Of a DNA stretch of 64,000 bases, positions 26,075 to 35,211 are shown in pieces; the first letter of the stretch is position 1, and every line of letters begins with the position of its first letter. The DNA lies in assembly GCF_024494725.1 (NCBI RefSeq), contig NZ_JANHDK010000003.1:1-64000 (forward strand), read 5' to 3'. The translations under genes were made by a program, and so were the position numbers. Origin of the DNA: Haloplanus ruber. GTDB lineage: Archaea; Halobacteriota; Halobacteria; Halobacteriales; Haloferacaceae. The notes below the pieces were generated by a model that did no database searches, was not told where the DNA came from, and worked only from the letters and a program-made list of their open reading frames with translations.

Positions 26075-26125
26075 ATGCTCTCGACGCGTTCGCCACCGAC
26101 AACTGCGAGGTGCCGATACCGCTGA
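26075..26125 (+). other. Candidate 16-codon leader ORF before mer
   Basis: A T-rich box (gtttttc, 26043-26049) is centred 27-29 bases before an ATG at 26075 that opens a 16-codon frame. Its TGA overlaps the mer ATG in the sequence tgATG. If the transcript is leaderless, ribosomes would first translate this peptide and then restart at mer. Its residues (MLSTRSPPTTARCRYR) have no haloarchaeal coding character, so it would act by translation, not as a protein. Confidence 0.35.
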
Positions 26126-27120
26126 TGCTCGGGATCGAACTCACCCCCGAACACCCGATCGACCGACTGGTGGACCTCGGCACCGCCGCCGAACGCGCCG
26201 GCTACGACACCGTCTTCGTCGCCAGTCACTACAACAACCGCTCGCCGTTTGCCGCCCTGTCGCGACTGGCGACCGCGACCGACGACGTCCGACTCGGCCC
26301 CGGCGTCGTCAATCCGCTCGAACGCCACCCAGTCACCCTCGCGAGCGAGGTGGCGACCGTCGCGGAGGCGAGCGACGGCCGCGCCGTCTTCGGGATCGGT
26401 CCCGGTGATCCCTCGACGCTCGCCAACCTCGGGCTTGCCGACGACCGCGGCCTCCGCTCCGTGCTGGAGGCGTTCAAGATCGCGAACCGCCTCTGGGACG
26501 GCGAGCGTGTCACCCACGACGGCACCTTCACGGCCGACGACGCCGGTCTCAACTTCGACGTTCCCACCCCCATCCCCACCTACGTGGGTGGCGAGGGGCC
26601 ACACATGTGCAAGATGGCCGCCAAACACGCCGACGGCCTCCTGTTCAACGGCTCTCACCCCGCGGACCTGCGCTGGGCGCGCGCACAGGTCGCGGACGGC
26701 CTCGGCGACCGTCTCGACGGCCTCGGCGCGTTCGACCTCGCGGCCTACGCCAGCGTCAGCGTCGCCGCCGACGCCGACGCCGCCCGCGAGGCCGCTCGCC
26801 CGCCGGTCGCCTTCATCGCCGCCGGCGCCGCCCCGCCCGTCCTCGACCGTCACGACATCGATCACGACCGCGCCGACGATATCGGCGCGGCGCTCAGCGC
26901 CGGCGACTTCAAGACCGCCTTCGACCGCGTCTCGCCGGCGATGATCGACGCCTTCTGCATCGCCGGGACGGTCGAAACCGTCGCCGACCGGATGGCTGCC
27001 GTGCTCGAGCACGCCGACAGCCTCGTCGTCGGGTCGCCGCTCGGCCCAGATATCGACGACGCCATCGACCTCGCAGCCACGGCCCACGACCGGGCCACCG
27101 CCGAATCGGCGGACGACTGA
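26125..27120 (+). CDS. mer: F420-dependent methylene-tetrahydromethanopterin reductase-like (Mer)
   Basis: A 331-residue luciferase-like monooxygenase-superfamily protein with the Mer features GIELTPEHPIDRLVDL, FVASHYNNR, GPGVVNPLERHP, FGIGPGDPSTLANLG and PTPIPTYVGGEGPHMCKMAAKHADGLL (split here across 150-200). In methanogens Mer reduces methylene-H4MPT with F420H2; haloarchaea keep a homologue probably working with a folate-type C1 carrier. ATG at 26125 is used; a GTG at 26110 is possible. Confidence 0.9.
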   Translation: MLGIELTPEHPIDRLVDLGTAAERAGYDTVFVASHYNNRSPFAALSRLATATDDVRLGPGVVNPLERHPVTLASEVATVAEASDGRAVFGIGPGDPSTLANLGLADDRGLRSVLEAFKIANRLWDGERVTHDGTFTADDAGLNFDVPTPIPTYVGGEGPHMCKMAAKHADGLLFNGSHPADLRWARAQVADGLGDRLDGLGAFDLAAYASVSVAADADAAREAARPPVAFIAAGAAPPVLDRHDIDHDRADDIGAALSAGDFKTAFDRVSPAMIDAFCIAGTVETVADRMAAVLEHADSLVVGSPLGPDIDDAIDLAATAHDRATAESADD

Positions 27121-27126
27121 GGTCGA

Positions 27127-27336
27127 TCAGGGGGCCACCGCTTCGCGCACCCCGTCGGCCGCCGCCCCGAGGACGAGGACGGCGAAGAAGCCGGCCGCGA
27201 ACGTCGTCAACGCCGCTCCGGCGAGGAAGATCAGCAGTGTGATCGGTCCGTGTGCCGCCACCTCGGTCACGAAGATAACCACGAGTTCGACGATACTCCG
27301 CACCAACTGGACCACAAACTCGGTGACGGTCGGCAT
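27127..27336 (-). CDS. Small membrane protein, hypothetical
   Basis: A 69-residue protein with two hydrophobic segments (about 8-26 and 31-58, the second rich in Ala, Gly and Leu). Composition is clearly that of a membrane protein and the frame is well used. No family recognised. It converges with mer, six bases apart. Confidence 0.62.
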   Translation of the reverse strand: MPTVTEFVVQLVRSIVELVVIFVTEVAAHGPITLLIFLAGAALTTFAAGFFAVLVLGAAADGVREAVAP

Positions 27337-27419
27337 ACGCTCGGTAGGAACGGGGCGGACTTGGTGGTTCCGGGCCGACGGTCGTCACGGCTAAGCCCCT
27401 CGAAGCCCGGATAGCGTCC

Positions 27420-27647
27420 ATGGGCGACCGTTCACTCGACGAGTTCTCGACGCCGGCGGAGCGTGCGGAGGGACACGACGGGGACGACGCGGCCGATTCG
27501 CCCGCCTCCGACCCGACGCCGGCCACGCCGACGATGCGGTGGTCACCCGACGGCGCCGCCTGCGCGGCCTGCGGCGCGACCGCTTCCCGTCTGTGGCACG
27601 CCGGAGACGGCGACGCCTTCGTCTGTGCCGACTGCAAGGAGTGGTAA
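27420..27647 (+). CDS. Small zinc-ribbon protein
   Basis: A 75-residue acidic protein with a disordered N-terminal half and a C-terminal zinc ribbon: CAACGATASRLW then FVCADCKEW gives a C-x2-C...C-x2-C set. Common as a short haloarchaeal protein of unknown function, possibly nucleic-acid or protein binding. Confidence 0.72.
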   Translation: MGDRSLDEFSTPAERAEGHDGDDAADSPASDPTPATPTMRWSPDGAACAACGATASRLWHAGDGDAFVCADCKEW

Positions 27648-27660
27648 CGAGGCCGCGCCG

Positions 27661-29307
27661 TCACCCCCGCCGCGGGTGGCGCTCGAACCCACGGGCGAGA
27701 TGTGTCTTCTCGATGGCGAGGACGGTCGGCCGCCCGTGCGGGCAGGCGAAGGGTTGCTCGCAGGCACCGAGGCGGTCGACCAGTCCCGCCGCCTCCGCGT
27801 CGGTGAGGGCGTCGCCCGCCTTCAGCGACGGGTGACAGGCCAGATCCGCGAGGAGCGCGTCCCGGTCGTCCGGATTCTCGCCCGCCCGCAACGCCGCGAG
27901 GGTGTCACGGAGCGACTCGGGGTCGGCGACCCGCCCCACCGGTGCCGGGACGGCACGCACCCGGACGGTCCCGCCGCCGAAGGGGTCGACGTCGAAGCCG
28001 AGCGCCGCGAGTTCGTCGGCGTACCGCTCGACGGCCGCCGCCGCCTCGGGCGCGAGCGAGAGCGTCGCCGGCGGATCGAGGGGGGTCGATGGAATGCCCT
28101 CCGACCCCACCGCCGCCCGTAGGCGCTCGTAGTTGATCCGCTCGTGGGCGGCGTGCTGATCGACCACGAGCAGGTCGTCACCCGCCGCACAGAGCACGTA
28201 ACAGTCTCGAAACTGCCCGATTACCGCGGCCTCGTCGAGCGCCGAGGGCGCCGACTCGACCGGATCGAGCGCCGCTTCCAGGTCCATCGCCACGTCCGCC
28301 GACCGCCGCAGGTCGGCCGTCGAGAGCGCGTCGCTGACACCCTCCTCGACGGCGTCGGCAACGGCGTCGGCCCCCCTGATCGCCACCTGTGCTTTGGTCG
28401 GGTGGACGTTCGGATCGACCGCTCGTGCCGGCACCGACACCGACAGCGCCGCGACCGGGTAGCGGTCGCCCGGGAGGAGTGAGCCGTAGCCCCGCGTAAT
28501 CGCCCGGCGGAGGTCGGGCATCGCGACCGGGCGCCCGTTGACCGCAATGCGGACGTGGTCCGCCGACGCGCGGGTGATCGAGGGGTACGCCAGCAGGCCG
28601 CGGACCCCGACCGACGCCTCCTCGTCGCCGACCGGAACGCTCGCCGTGGCGGCGAGGGTCGTGCTCTCGCGGGCCACCTCCCGGTCGTAGACCGCCAGCG
28701 CGGCGTCCGCGAACGATCCCGATCCGGGGGTGGCGAAGGTCCGCCGGCCGTCGTGTTCGAGGGAGACGGCCACCTCGGGACGGAGGAGTGCGTACGCGGC
28801 GACGCGGTCGCTGATCCGCTCGAACTCCGTCGCTGGCGCGGCCATCGACGCCCGCCGCGCCGGCCGGTTGTGGAACAGGTCGGTCACCTCGACGGTTGTC
28901 CCCCGGCCCCGGCCCGTCGCCTCGACGGTCACGTCACCGTCGGCGACTTGGACCCGTGTCGCCCGCGACCCGCCGTCGTTCGTCGTCAGCGTCAGCGTCG
29001 CCACGTCGGCGATGCTGGCGAGTGCCTCGCCCCGAAACCCGAGCGTCTCGACCGCCCGCAGGTCGCCGTCCGGGAGTTTGCTCGTGGTGTGGCGCTCGAC
29101 GGCACGGGCGGCCTCGTCGGCGCTCATCCCCCGGCCGTCGTCGACGACGCGCACCCGTTCGGTGCCGCCCGCCGACACCTCGATTTCGATCCGCTCGGCG
29201 CCGGCGTCGAGGGCGTTCTCCAGCAACTCGACGACGACGCGGGCTGGCCGCGTCACCACCTCGCCGGCGGCGATACGGTCGACCGTCTCCCGGTCCAGTC
29301 GCCTCAT
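27661..29307 (-). CDS. mutL: DNA mismatch repair protein MutL with endonuclease site
   Basis: A 548-residue MutL. The N-terminal GHKL ATPase shows ELLENALDAGA, DDGRGM, RHTTSKL and GFRGEALASI. The C-terminal domain has the endonuclease motif DQHAAHERINYE and the accompanying ACHPS and CPHGRP motifs, so it should nick DNA itself, as expected where there is no MutH. It overlaps the mutS stop by four bases (ATGA) and is presumably translated from the same mRNA. Confidence 0.96.
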   Translation of the reverse strand: MRRLDRETVDRIAAGEVVTRPARVVVELLENALDAGAERIEIEVSAGGTERVRVVDDGRGMSADEAARAVERHTTSKLPDGDLRAVETLGFRGEALASIADVATLTLTTNDGGSRATRVQVADGDVTVEATGRGRGTTVEVTDLFHNRPARRASMAAPATEFERISDRVAAYALLRPEVAVSLEHDGRRTFATPGSGSFADAALAVYDREVARESTTLAATASVPVGDEEASVGVRGLLAYPSITRASADHVRIAVNGRPVAMPDLRRAITRGYGSLLPGDRYPVAALSVSVPARAVDPNVHPTKAQVAIRGADAVADAVEEGVSDALSTADLRRSADVAMDLEAALDPVESAPSALDEAAVIGQFRDCYVLCAAGDDLLVVDQHAAHERINYERLRAAVGSEGIPSTPLDPPATLSLAPEAAAAVERYADELAALGFDVDPFGGGTVRVRAVPAPVGRVADPESLRDTLAALRAGENPDDRDALLADLACHPSLKAGDALTDAEAAGLVDRLGACEQPFACPHGRPTVLAIEKTHLARGFERHPRRG

Positions 29308-31994
29308 GACTCCTCGATCCGGTCTTTCAGCTCCGCCAGCAGATTCAACGCTTCGATGGGCGTCGTCGTCGCGAGGTCGACCGCACGGAGGGTGGCCAGC
29401 GTCTCGCTCGTCACGCCCGCTGCTGCGTTGGCGTGTCGCTCGTCGGTCGCCGGGGCGTCGGCGTCGGCCGTTCCGTTCTCGGCACCGTTCGCGGCGTCGC
29501 CCGCCTCGACGGCGTCCGAGAGTGTCACTTGCGTTCCCGCGTCGTCCGCGTCGTCGACGAGCGCTCGCGCCCGCCCGACGACCGGGTCCGGAACGCCGGC
29601 CATCCGCGCCACCTCGACGCCGTACGACGACGAGGCCGGTCCCTCGGCAACCCGGTGGAGGAAGGTCACGTCGCCGCCGGGCGAGGCCTCCTCCTCACTT
29701 TTGCCACCACTACGTTCCGCGGCGAAGTGGAGGTTCCGGACGCGGTCGCGTTCCCCGGCCAGTTCGGTCAGGTCGTGGTAATGGGTGGCAAAGAGCGTCG
29801 TCGCCCCAACCTCGTCGTGGACGAACTCGACGGTGGCGCGGGCGATGGCGCGGCCGTCGGCGGTGCTCGTGCCACGGCCCACCTCGTCGAGCAGGATCAG
29901 CGACTCGTCCGTTGCCTCGTGGAGGATCTCCGTGAGTTCGGTCATCTCGCGCATGAACGTCGACTGCCCGCCCGCGATGTCGTCGCTCGCGCCGACGCGG
30001 GTGAACACGCGGTCGATCACCGGGAGGCGGGCGGCGTCGGCCGGGACGAACCCGCCCGCCTGTGCCAGCACGACGATCAGCGCCACCTGGCGCATATACG
30101 TCGACTTCCCGCTCATATTCGGTCCCGTGACGAGCGTCACGCTCCCCGGCGGCAGGGCGGCGTCGTTCGGGACGAACCGCTCTTGGGTCGCCTCGACGAC
30201 GGGGTGGCGCCCGGCCTGGATCTCGATTTCGCCGCCGGGTTCGCGGACGGCCGGGCGGACGTAGTCGCGCTCGACGGCGACCGTCGCCAGCGCCGCGAGC
30301 GCGTCGAGTTCCGCGAGCGCGTCCGCCAGGGCTTGGATTCGGCCGGTTTCGGCCGCGACTGACGACCGAACCTCGCGAAAGCGCTCGTACTCCAGTGCGT
30401 CGGCCCGCTCCGCGGCCCCGATGATCTCGTCTTCGCGTTCCTTGAGTTCCGGTGTGTAGAACCGCTCGGCGTTTTTGAGCGTCTGTCGGCGCCGGTAGTC
30501 GTCCGGCACCCTGTCCAGGTTGGGGTCGGTCACCTCGATGTAGTAGCCGTGGACCTGGTTGTGCCCGACCGATAGGGAGTCGATCCCCGTTCGCTCCCGT
30601 TCCTGGGCTTCGAGATCGGCGACCCACTCTCGCCCCTCGCGTTCGGTCGCCCGCAGGTCGTCGAGTTCGTCGTCGAACCCCTCGCGGATGACTCCGCCGT
30701 CGGTCACCTCGACCGGTGGGTCGGCGCGGATCGCTCGCTCGATCAGGTCGCGGACGTCGGTACGTGGGTCGATCCGCTCGCCGAGGGTCCGCAGACGCGC
30801 CGATTCGCACCCCTCGAGGGCGTCGACGACGGCCGGCACGGCGTCGAGAGTGGCCGCGAGCGACCGGAGGTCACGGGCGTCCGCGCGCTCTCGCGAGATC
30901 CGGCCAGCCAGGCGTTCGAGGTCGTACACCTCGCGGAGCGCCTCGCGGATCGTCTCTCGGGTCAGCGCCTCGGCGGCGAGTTCGCCGACTGCGTCGTGTC
31001 GCGCCGCGATCCGGTCGCGGTCGACCAGCGGCCGCCGAAGCCAGCCGTCGAGTTCCCGCCGGCCGAGCGCACACGCTGTCTCGTCGACGACCGAAAAGAG
31101 CGTCTCGCTCGCGCCGGCGCCACGGTTCTCGAACAGTTCGAGGCTTCGGATGGCCGTCGCGTCGAGAGCGAGGGCGTCACGCGGATCGTACCGTCGGACC
31201 CGGGTGACGTACTCCAGTGGTCCGTCGTCGCCCTGGGTCCACTCGGCGTAGGCGAGGGCCGCGCCGCAGGCCCGGCGCTCGGCGGTCGACTCGACTACCG
31301 CCGACGGGGTGGCGACGTACGCTTCCAGGCGCTCGGTCGCGGCGTCGTCGTCGAGTCGTGCGGCCTCGTGGTCGGTCACCATCGGGTCGACCGACAGCGC
31401 CTCCGGATCGACCGACGCGTCCGGGCCGACGAGTAACTCGGCGGGTGCGAGGCGGTCGAGTTCCGCTATCAGTCCGGGGTCGTCCGGCGGACTGGTGACC
31501 CGACACTCGCCGGTCGAGGCGTCGACGGCGGCGACGGCACGGGTCGACCCCTCCCGGGCCACCGCGGCGACGTAGTTGGTCGTGCCCGCTCCCAGGAGTT
31601 CGTCGTCGAGAACCGTCCCCGGGGTCACCACCTGCGTCACCGCGCGGTCGACGAGGCCCGTCGCCTCGGCGGGCGACTCCACCTGTTCCGCGATGGCGAC
31701 CCGGTAGCCGGCATCGAGCAGTCGCTCGACGTACGCCGCGGCGTCGTCGACGGGGATGCCCGCCATCGGGTAAGTGCCCGTGCTGTCCTCGCGCTGCGTG
31801 AGCGTGAGTTCACAGACCCGGGCCGTCTCCTCGGCGGCCTCGCAGTACGTCTGGTAGAAGTCACCGTTCTGGAAAAGGAGGAGGGCGTCCTCGTAGTCGG
31901 CACAGCACTCGAAATACTGCCGCAGCATCGGCGTCAACTCCGCCTCGGCGTCGACCATCCCGTCGGGGGGGCCGGTCACGGCGTCCGCGTCCAT
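29304..31994 (-). CDS. mutS: DNA mismatch recognition protein MutS with altered F-x-E motif
   Basis: An 896-residue MutS with all domains. The ATPase has Walker A GPNMSGKST, Walker B LILLDEVGRGTSTADG and the THYHDL motif. In mismatch-binding domain I the usual F-x-E is F46-Y47-Q48 (in QNGDFYQTYC), so the glutamate that contacts the mispaired base is replaced by glutamine. The region around it is otherwise typical (AGIPVDDAAAYVERLL). A haloarchaeal genome often has more than one MutS; this may be a paralogue. A strong TATA-like box precedes it. Confidence 0.95.
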   Translation of the reverse strand: MDADAVTGPPDGMVDAEAELTPMLRQYFECCADYEDALLLFQNGDFYQTYCEAAEETARVCELTLTQREDSTGTYPMAGIPVDDAAAYVERLLDAGYRVAIAEQVESPAEATGLVDRAVTQVVTPGTVLDDELLGAGTTNYVAAVAREGSTRAVAAVDASTGECRVTSPPDDPGLIAELDRLAPAELLVGPDASVDPEALSVDPMVTDHEAARLDDDAATERLEAYVATPSAVVESTAERRACGAALAYAEWTQGDDGPLEYVTRVRRYDPRDALALDATAIRSLELFENRGAGASETLFSVVDETACALGRRELDGWLRRPLVDRDRIAARHDAVGELAAEALTRETIREALREVYDLERLAGRISRERADARDLRSLAATLDAVPAVVDALEGCESARLRTLGERIDPRTDVRDLIERAIRADPPVEVTDGGVIREGFDDELDDLRATEREGREWVADLEAQERERTGIDSLSVGHNQVHGYYIEVTDPNLDRVPDDYRRRQTLKNAERFYTPELKEREDEIIGAAERADALEYERFREVRSSVAAETGRIQALADALAELDALAALATVAVERDYVRPAVREPGGEIEIQAGRHPVVEATQERFVPNDAALPPGSVTLVTGPNMSGKSTYMRQVALIVVLAQAGGFVPADAARLPVIDRVFTRVGASDDIAGGQSTFMREMTELTEILHEATDESLILLDEVGRGTSTADGRAIARATVEFVHDEVGATTLFATHYHDLTELAGERDRVRNLHFAAERSGGKSEEEASPGGDVTFLHRVAEGPASSSYGVEVARMAGVPDPVVGRARALVDDADDAGTQVTLSDAVEAGDAANGAENGTADADAPATDERHANAAAGVTSETLATLRAVDLATTTPIEALNLLAELKDRIEES

Positions 31995-32015
31995 ACCCCC
32001 AGTCCGGCGGCCGAG

Positions 32016-32026
32016 GGATAAAAACC
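32016..32026 (-). promoter_or_regulatory. TATA-like box of the mutS-mutL operon
   Basis: On the minus strand ggtttttatcc is centred 27 bases before the mutS ATG at 31994, predicting a leaderless mRNA for the mutS-mutL pair. Confidence 0.6.
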
Positions 32027-32032
32027 GTCAGG

Positions 32033-34261
32033 TTAGCCGAACAGCCGTTCGAGCAGGCCACGGTCGCGTTTGCGCTCGGCCAGCAGGACCGAGCACTCCA
32101 CGTCGTCGACCACGTCGATTGCGAGGGCGCCCCCGATCAGCCGTGAGAGGAGTCCGCGCTCCGTTGCGCCGATGACGAGCATCGTCGCGTCGGTGGTCGC
32201 CTCCTCGATGGCCGTCTCGACGTCGCCGGAGCGCACGACGAGTTCGGCGTCCTCAAGGTCGTTTTCGGCTGCCCACTCCGCCAGGAACGCCTCCCCTTCG
32301 GCAACGTCGTCGGCGACGTGTAACACCTGTACCTCGGCGTTTCGGGCGGTGCGGAGCAGCGTCGCCACCTCCGCGGCGAGTTCGGAGTCGGGGCCGCCGG
32401 CGGTCGGGACGACGATCCGTGAGGGGTCGAACCCGCGGTCTTTCATCACTAGTATGTCACAGGGCAGCGAGTGAACGAGTTCGTCCATCGTCCCCTCGAT
32501 CCGGCCGGGTGCGCCGTGGGCGCCGGGGTTCCATCCCATCACCACGAGGTCGGCGTCGTGGGTGCGCGCGGCGTCGAAGACTTCCTCGTAGGAGCGATGC
32601 GAGAGGATGGTGTGTGTCTCGATGTCGACGCCGAACGTCTCGGCGTCCTCGCGGGCGCGGTCGAGCAGATATTTCGACGTCTCGTCGATTTCGTCGGCTC
32701 GGCCCCTGGCCCGTTCCAGTGCCGTCTGGTCCGGCACCGTGATGATGTGGGTGGCGACGACGGTGCCGCCCCGCTGTTTGGCGACCGTGCTGGCGAGTTC
32801 GATCAGTTCGCGCTCGTGTTCCGGGTTCGCGAGCGGCACCATGACGCGGTACTCGCCGCCGTCGGGTTGGACGCTCGTGGCGGCGTCGACGGCGGCGTCG
32901 GGCATCCGCTCCGCGCGGTCGAGGACGTACTCCGAGAGCACGCCCTGCTTGGTGGCACGCGAGCGGGCGTAGGCGAAATACCAGACGACGGCGCCGGCGA
33001 CGAGGAGGGCGCTCAGCGCGATCACCAGCGGCGCGATAAAGACGATCAGCCCGAGCGCCGTGAGCGCCCCGAGGATCGGAACGACCGGGTAGAGCGGGAT
33101 CGTGTAATCCGGATCGTAGTCGGCCGGCTCCGCCTCCCGCATCACGATCAACGCGACGTTGAGGAGCGCGTAGATGACTAGGTGGAGGACACTGCCCATC
33201 GCCGCCAGCGTCTCGACGGTGCCGGCGGCGATGAACACGAGGATGAGGCCCCCGGTAACGGCGATGGAGCGATACGGCGTCGCGAAGCGCGGGTGAATCT
33301 CGTTGAGCGACTCGGTGACGATGCCGTCCCGGCCCATCGCGAAGTTGATGCGCGAGGACGCGAGAATCGAGGCGTTGGCGCTGGAGGCGGTGGCTAACAG
33401 TCCGCCGAGTAGCATGGCGATGGCGCCGGCGGGACCGAGGAGGAGTCGCGCCACCTCGACGACGGCGATCTGTTCGGTCGGCAGGGCGTCGATGAATCCC
33501 TGCTCGACCGCGGCGGCCATCGTCACCAGCACGAGTGCGTAGATGACAGTCACGAGGACGACGCTGCCGATGACCGCCCGCGGCAGGTTGACCCCCGGGT
33601 TCTTGATCTCCTCTGCGACGCTCGTGATCTGGACGAAGCCCAGATAGGAGACGAAGATGATTCCGGTCACGGCCATCGTGTCGCCGAAGCCGGCGGCTGG
33701 CGGCAGGTTCGCGGGATCGGCCCGGAGCGCGCCGTAGGCGGTGAAGACGGCGAGAATGGCCACGAGAACGATCACGATAATGTTCTGGAGACGCCCGGTC
33801 TCCTTTGCGCCCACGTAGTTGACGCCGACGAAAAAGGCCCCACCGGCGAGGGCAATGAGCTTCACCGGATCGAGACCGACCGGGCCGAGCCCGACCGTTC
33901 CCGTGATCCCGAATATCTGCTGGATATACTGCCCGAACCCGACCATGTAGAACGCGGAGGCGAAGGCGAGACCGAGCCAGTTGGCCCACCCCGCGACCGA
34001 CCCGAACAGCGGGCCGAGTGCGTGGTTAACGTAGTAGTACGCGCCTCCCGATTTCGGCATCGCCGTCCCGAGTTCGCTCGCGGAGAACGCCGTCAGGAGG
34101 GCGATACCGCCGCCGAGCACGAACGCGACGACCGCGAAGGAGCCGGCTTGGCTGATCGCGGTGCGGGGTAACACGAAGATGCCCGCCCCGATCATCGTCC
34201 CCACACCGATGGTCAGCGCCGCCAACGGACCTAGGTCCTTGGCAAGTTCCTCGTCGCTCAC
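32033..34261 (-). CDS. APC-family amino acid permease fused to UspA domains
   Basis: A 742-residue protein: 12 predicted helices of the APC amino acid transporter fold (IGAGIFVLP motif near the start, residues 1-430), then two cytoplasmic universal-stress (UspA) domains (about 470-610 and 610-740). The first has the GWNPGAHGAPGRIEGTMDELVHS stretch, with a partial ATP-binding G-x2-G-x9-G(S/T) pattern. It probably moves amino acids and is regulated by ATP or stress. GTG start overlaps the stop of the broken uspA gene upstream. Confidence 0.92.
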   Translation of the reverse strand: MSDEELAKDLGPLAALTIGVGTMIGAGIFVLPRTAISQAGSFAVVAFVLGGGIALLTAFSASELGTAMPKSGGAYYYVNHALGPLFGSVAGWANWLGLAFASAFYMVGFGQYIQQIFGITGTVGLGPVGLDPVKLIALAGGAFFVGVNYVGAKETGRLQNIIVIVLVAILAVFTAYGALRADPANLPPAAGFGDTMAVTGIIFVSYLGFVQITSVAEEIKNPGVNLPRAVIGSVVLVTVIYALVLVTMAAAVEQGFIDALPTEQIAVVEVARLLLGPAGAIAMLLGGLLATASSANASILASSRINFAMGRDGIVTESLNEIHPRFATPYRSIAVTGGLILVFIAAGTVETLAAMGSVLHLVIYALLNVALIVMREAEPADYDPDYTIPLYPVVPILGALTALGLIVFIAPLVIALSALLVAGAVVWYFAYARSRATKQGVLSEYVLDRAERMPDAAVDAATSVQPDGGEYRVMVPLANPEHERELIELASTVAKQRGGTVVATHIITVPDQTALERARGRADEIDETSKYLLDRAREDAETFGVDIETHTILSHRSYEEVFDAARTHDADLVVMGWNPGAHGAPGRIEGTMDELVHSLPCDILVMKDRGFDPSRIVVPTAGGPDSELAAEVATLLRTARNAEVQVLHVADDVAEGEAFLAEWAAENDLEDAELVVRSGDVETAIEEATTDATMLVIGATERGLLSRLIGGALAIDVVDDVECSVLLAERKRDRGLLERLFG

Positions 34262-34713
34262 CGGCTCTCCTCCCGGTCGTCGTCCTCGGCGCCCGGCAAC
34301 ACGATCACCGGCCGGTCGCTTCTCGCCACCAGGCTATCGCGCACGTTGCCGGTCAGCAGGTTGAGCCACCACGACCCGCCGCGCGGGCGGAAGACGATGG
34401 CGCTGGCGTCGGCGTCCCGGGCCGCGTCGACGATGGCTTCCGCCACGTCGGTGCCGTACAGAATATCGGTCTCTACGTCCAGGTCGTAGTCGGCCGGACA
34501 GCCACGGGCGGCCGCGAAGGCCGCCCCGGCAACCTCTTGACGCTGTTCGACGCTCGCCTTGTCGGGTGCGCCGCCCGCCTACTCGATGACGGGGACGACC
34601 AGCGGCCGACCACCCGTGGCGGCGATGCGCGGGAAGGCCACCCGGCAGGTCTCTCTCGCGTCGGCCTCCGTCGCCACCGGCACGACCGGTCAGGAGAGGA
34701 GCGCGTCGCTCAT
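34258..34713 (-). pseudogene. UspA-family gene broken by two in-frame stop codons
   Basis: One continuous frame of 152 codons from ATG 34713 to TGA 34258 reads like a UspA protein throughout (early VPVATEADARETCRVAFPRI, late IVFRPRGGSWW, NVRDSLVARSDRPVIVLPG). It is interrupted by TGA at codon 8 (34690-34692) and TAG at codon 45 (34579-34581). Both would be single C-to-T changes from CGA and CAG. No frameshift is needed. It overlaps the gene before it and the permease after it by four bases each, so it was a normal operon member until recently. A fragment from ATG 34446 (62 codons) stays open. Confidence 0.85.
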
Positions 34714-35120
34714 AGCTCCGTCACCCACGCGTGGTAGTCGTCGTCTAAGTCGTAGGTGACCTGGAGCGCCCGGTCGAGAAACTGGCCGAGGCGACTGGCG
34801 TCGGAGCGGGCGGTGACCCGCACGTTCGCGCCTTCAGCTTCCTCCGGCCGCTCGATTTGCTCGATGCGGAACTCCGGGAACTCGTCGAGTAACCCCTTCA
34901 GGCGGTCGAGTTCCGCGTCGGTGCAGTCGAGGTTGACAGTCTGCTCCGCGAACTGGACCCAGGGGACCGTCGTCCCCTCGTCGTCGTCGTCTCCCCCCGG
35001 TGTGTCAGCGGGGTCGACCTCGACGGTGAGAAACGGACTGCCGCGGTTCCGGTGAGCGAGCACCGCCTCCGCGAACAGCTTGCGTCGACCAGCTGCGTCG
35101 GCGGCGTCGAACCGTGTCAT
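34710..35120 (-). CDS. Haloarchaeal protein of unknown function, operon with permease
   Basis: A 136-residue protein: MTRFDAADAAGRRKLFAEAVLAHRN at the start, a beta-rich middle (PFLTVEVD, VPWVQFAEQTVNLDCTDAELDRL) and a C-terminal pair of conserved segments ending AWVTEL. The ATG at 35120 has a T-rich box (ctttttgc on the minus strand, 35143-35150) 27 bases upstream. It overlaps the broken uspA gene by four bases, so the three genes form one transcription unit. No function recognised. Confidence 0.75.
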   Translation of the reverse strand: MTRFDAADAAGRRKLFAEAVLAHRNRGSPFLTVEVDPADTPGGDDDDEGTTVPWVQFAEQTVNLDCTDAELDRLKGLLDEFPEFRIEQIERPEEAEGANVRVTARSDASRLGQFLDRALQVTYDLDDDYHAWVTEL

Positions 35121-35211
35121 GTCCACCTGTCGTACCCCAGCGGCAAAAAGAGGGTTGGGTTGTGGTGGCGTATCCGAACGCCTTTTGGCGTCGCGGCCTT
35201 CCTTCGTGACG

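Noticed and set aside
34258-34713. Selenocysteine or pyrrolysine readthrough of the TGA and TAG codons in the uspA frame
   Set aside because: Haloarchaea are not known to use either, no SECIS-like structure is seen, and homologues need ordinary residues at these places.
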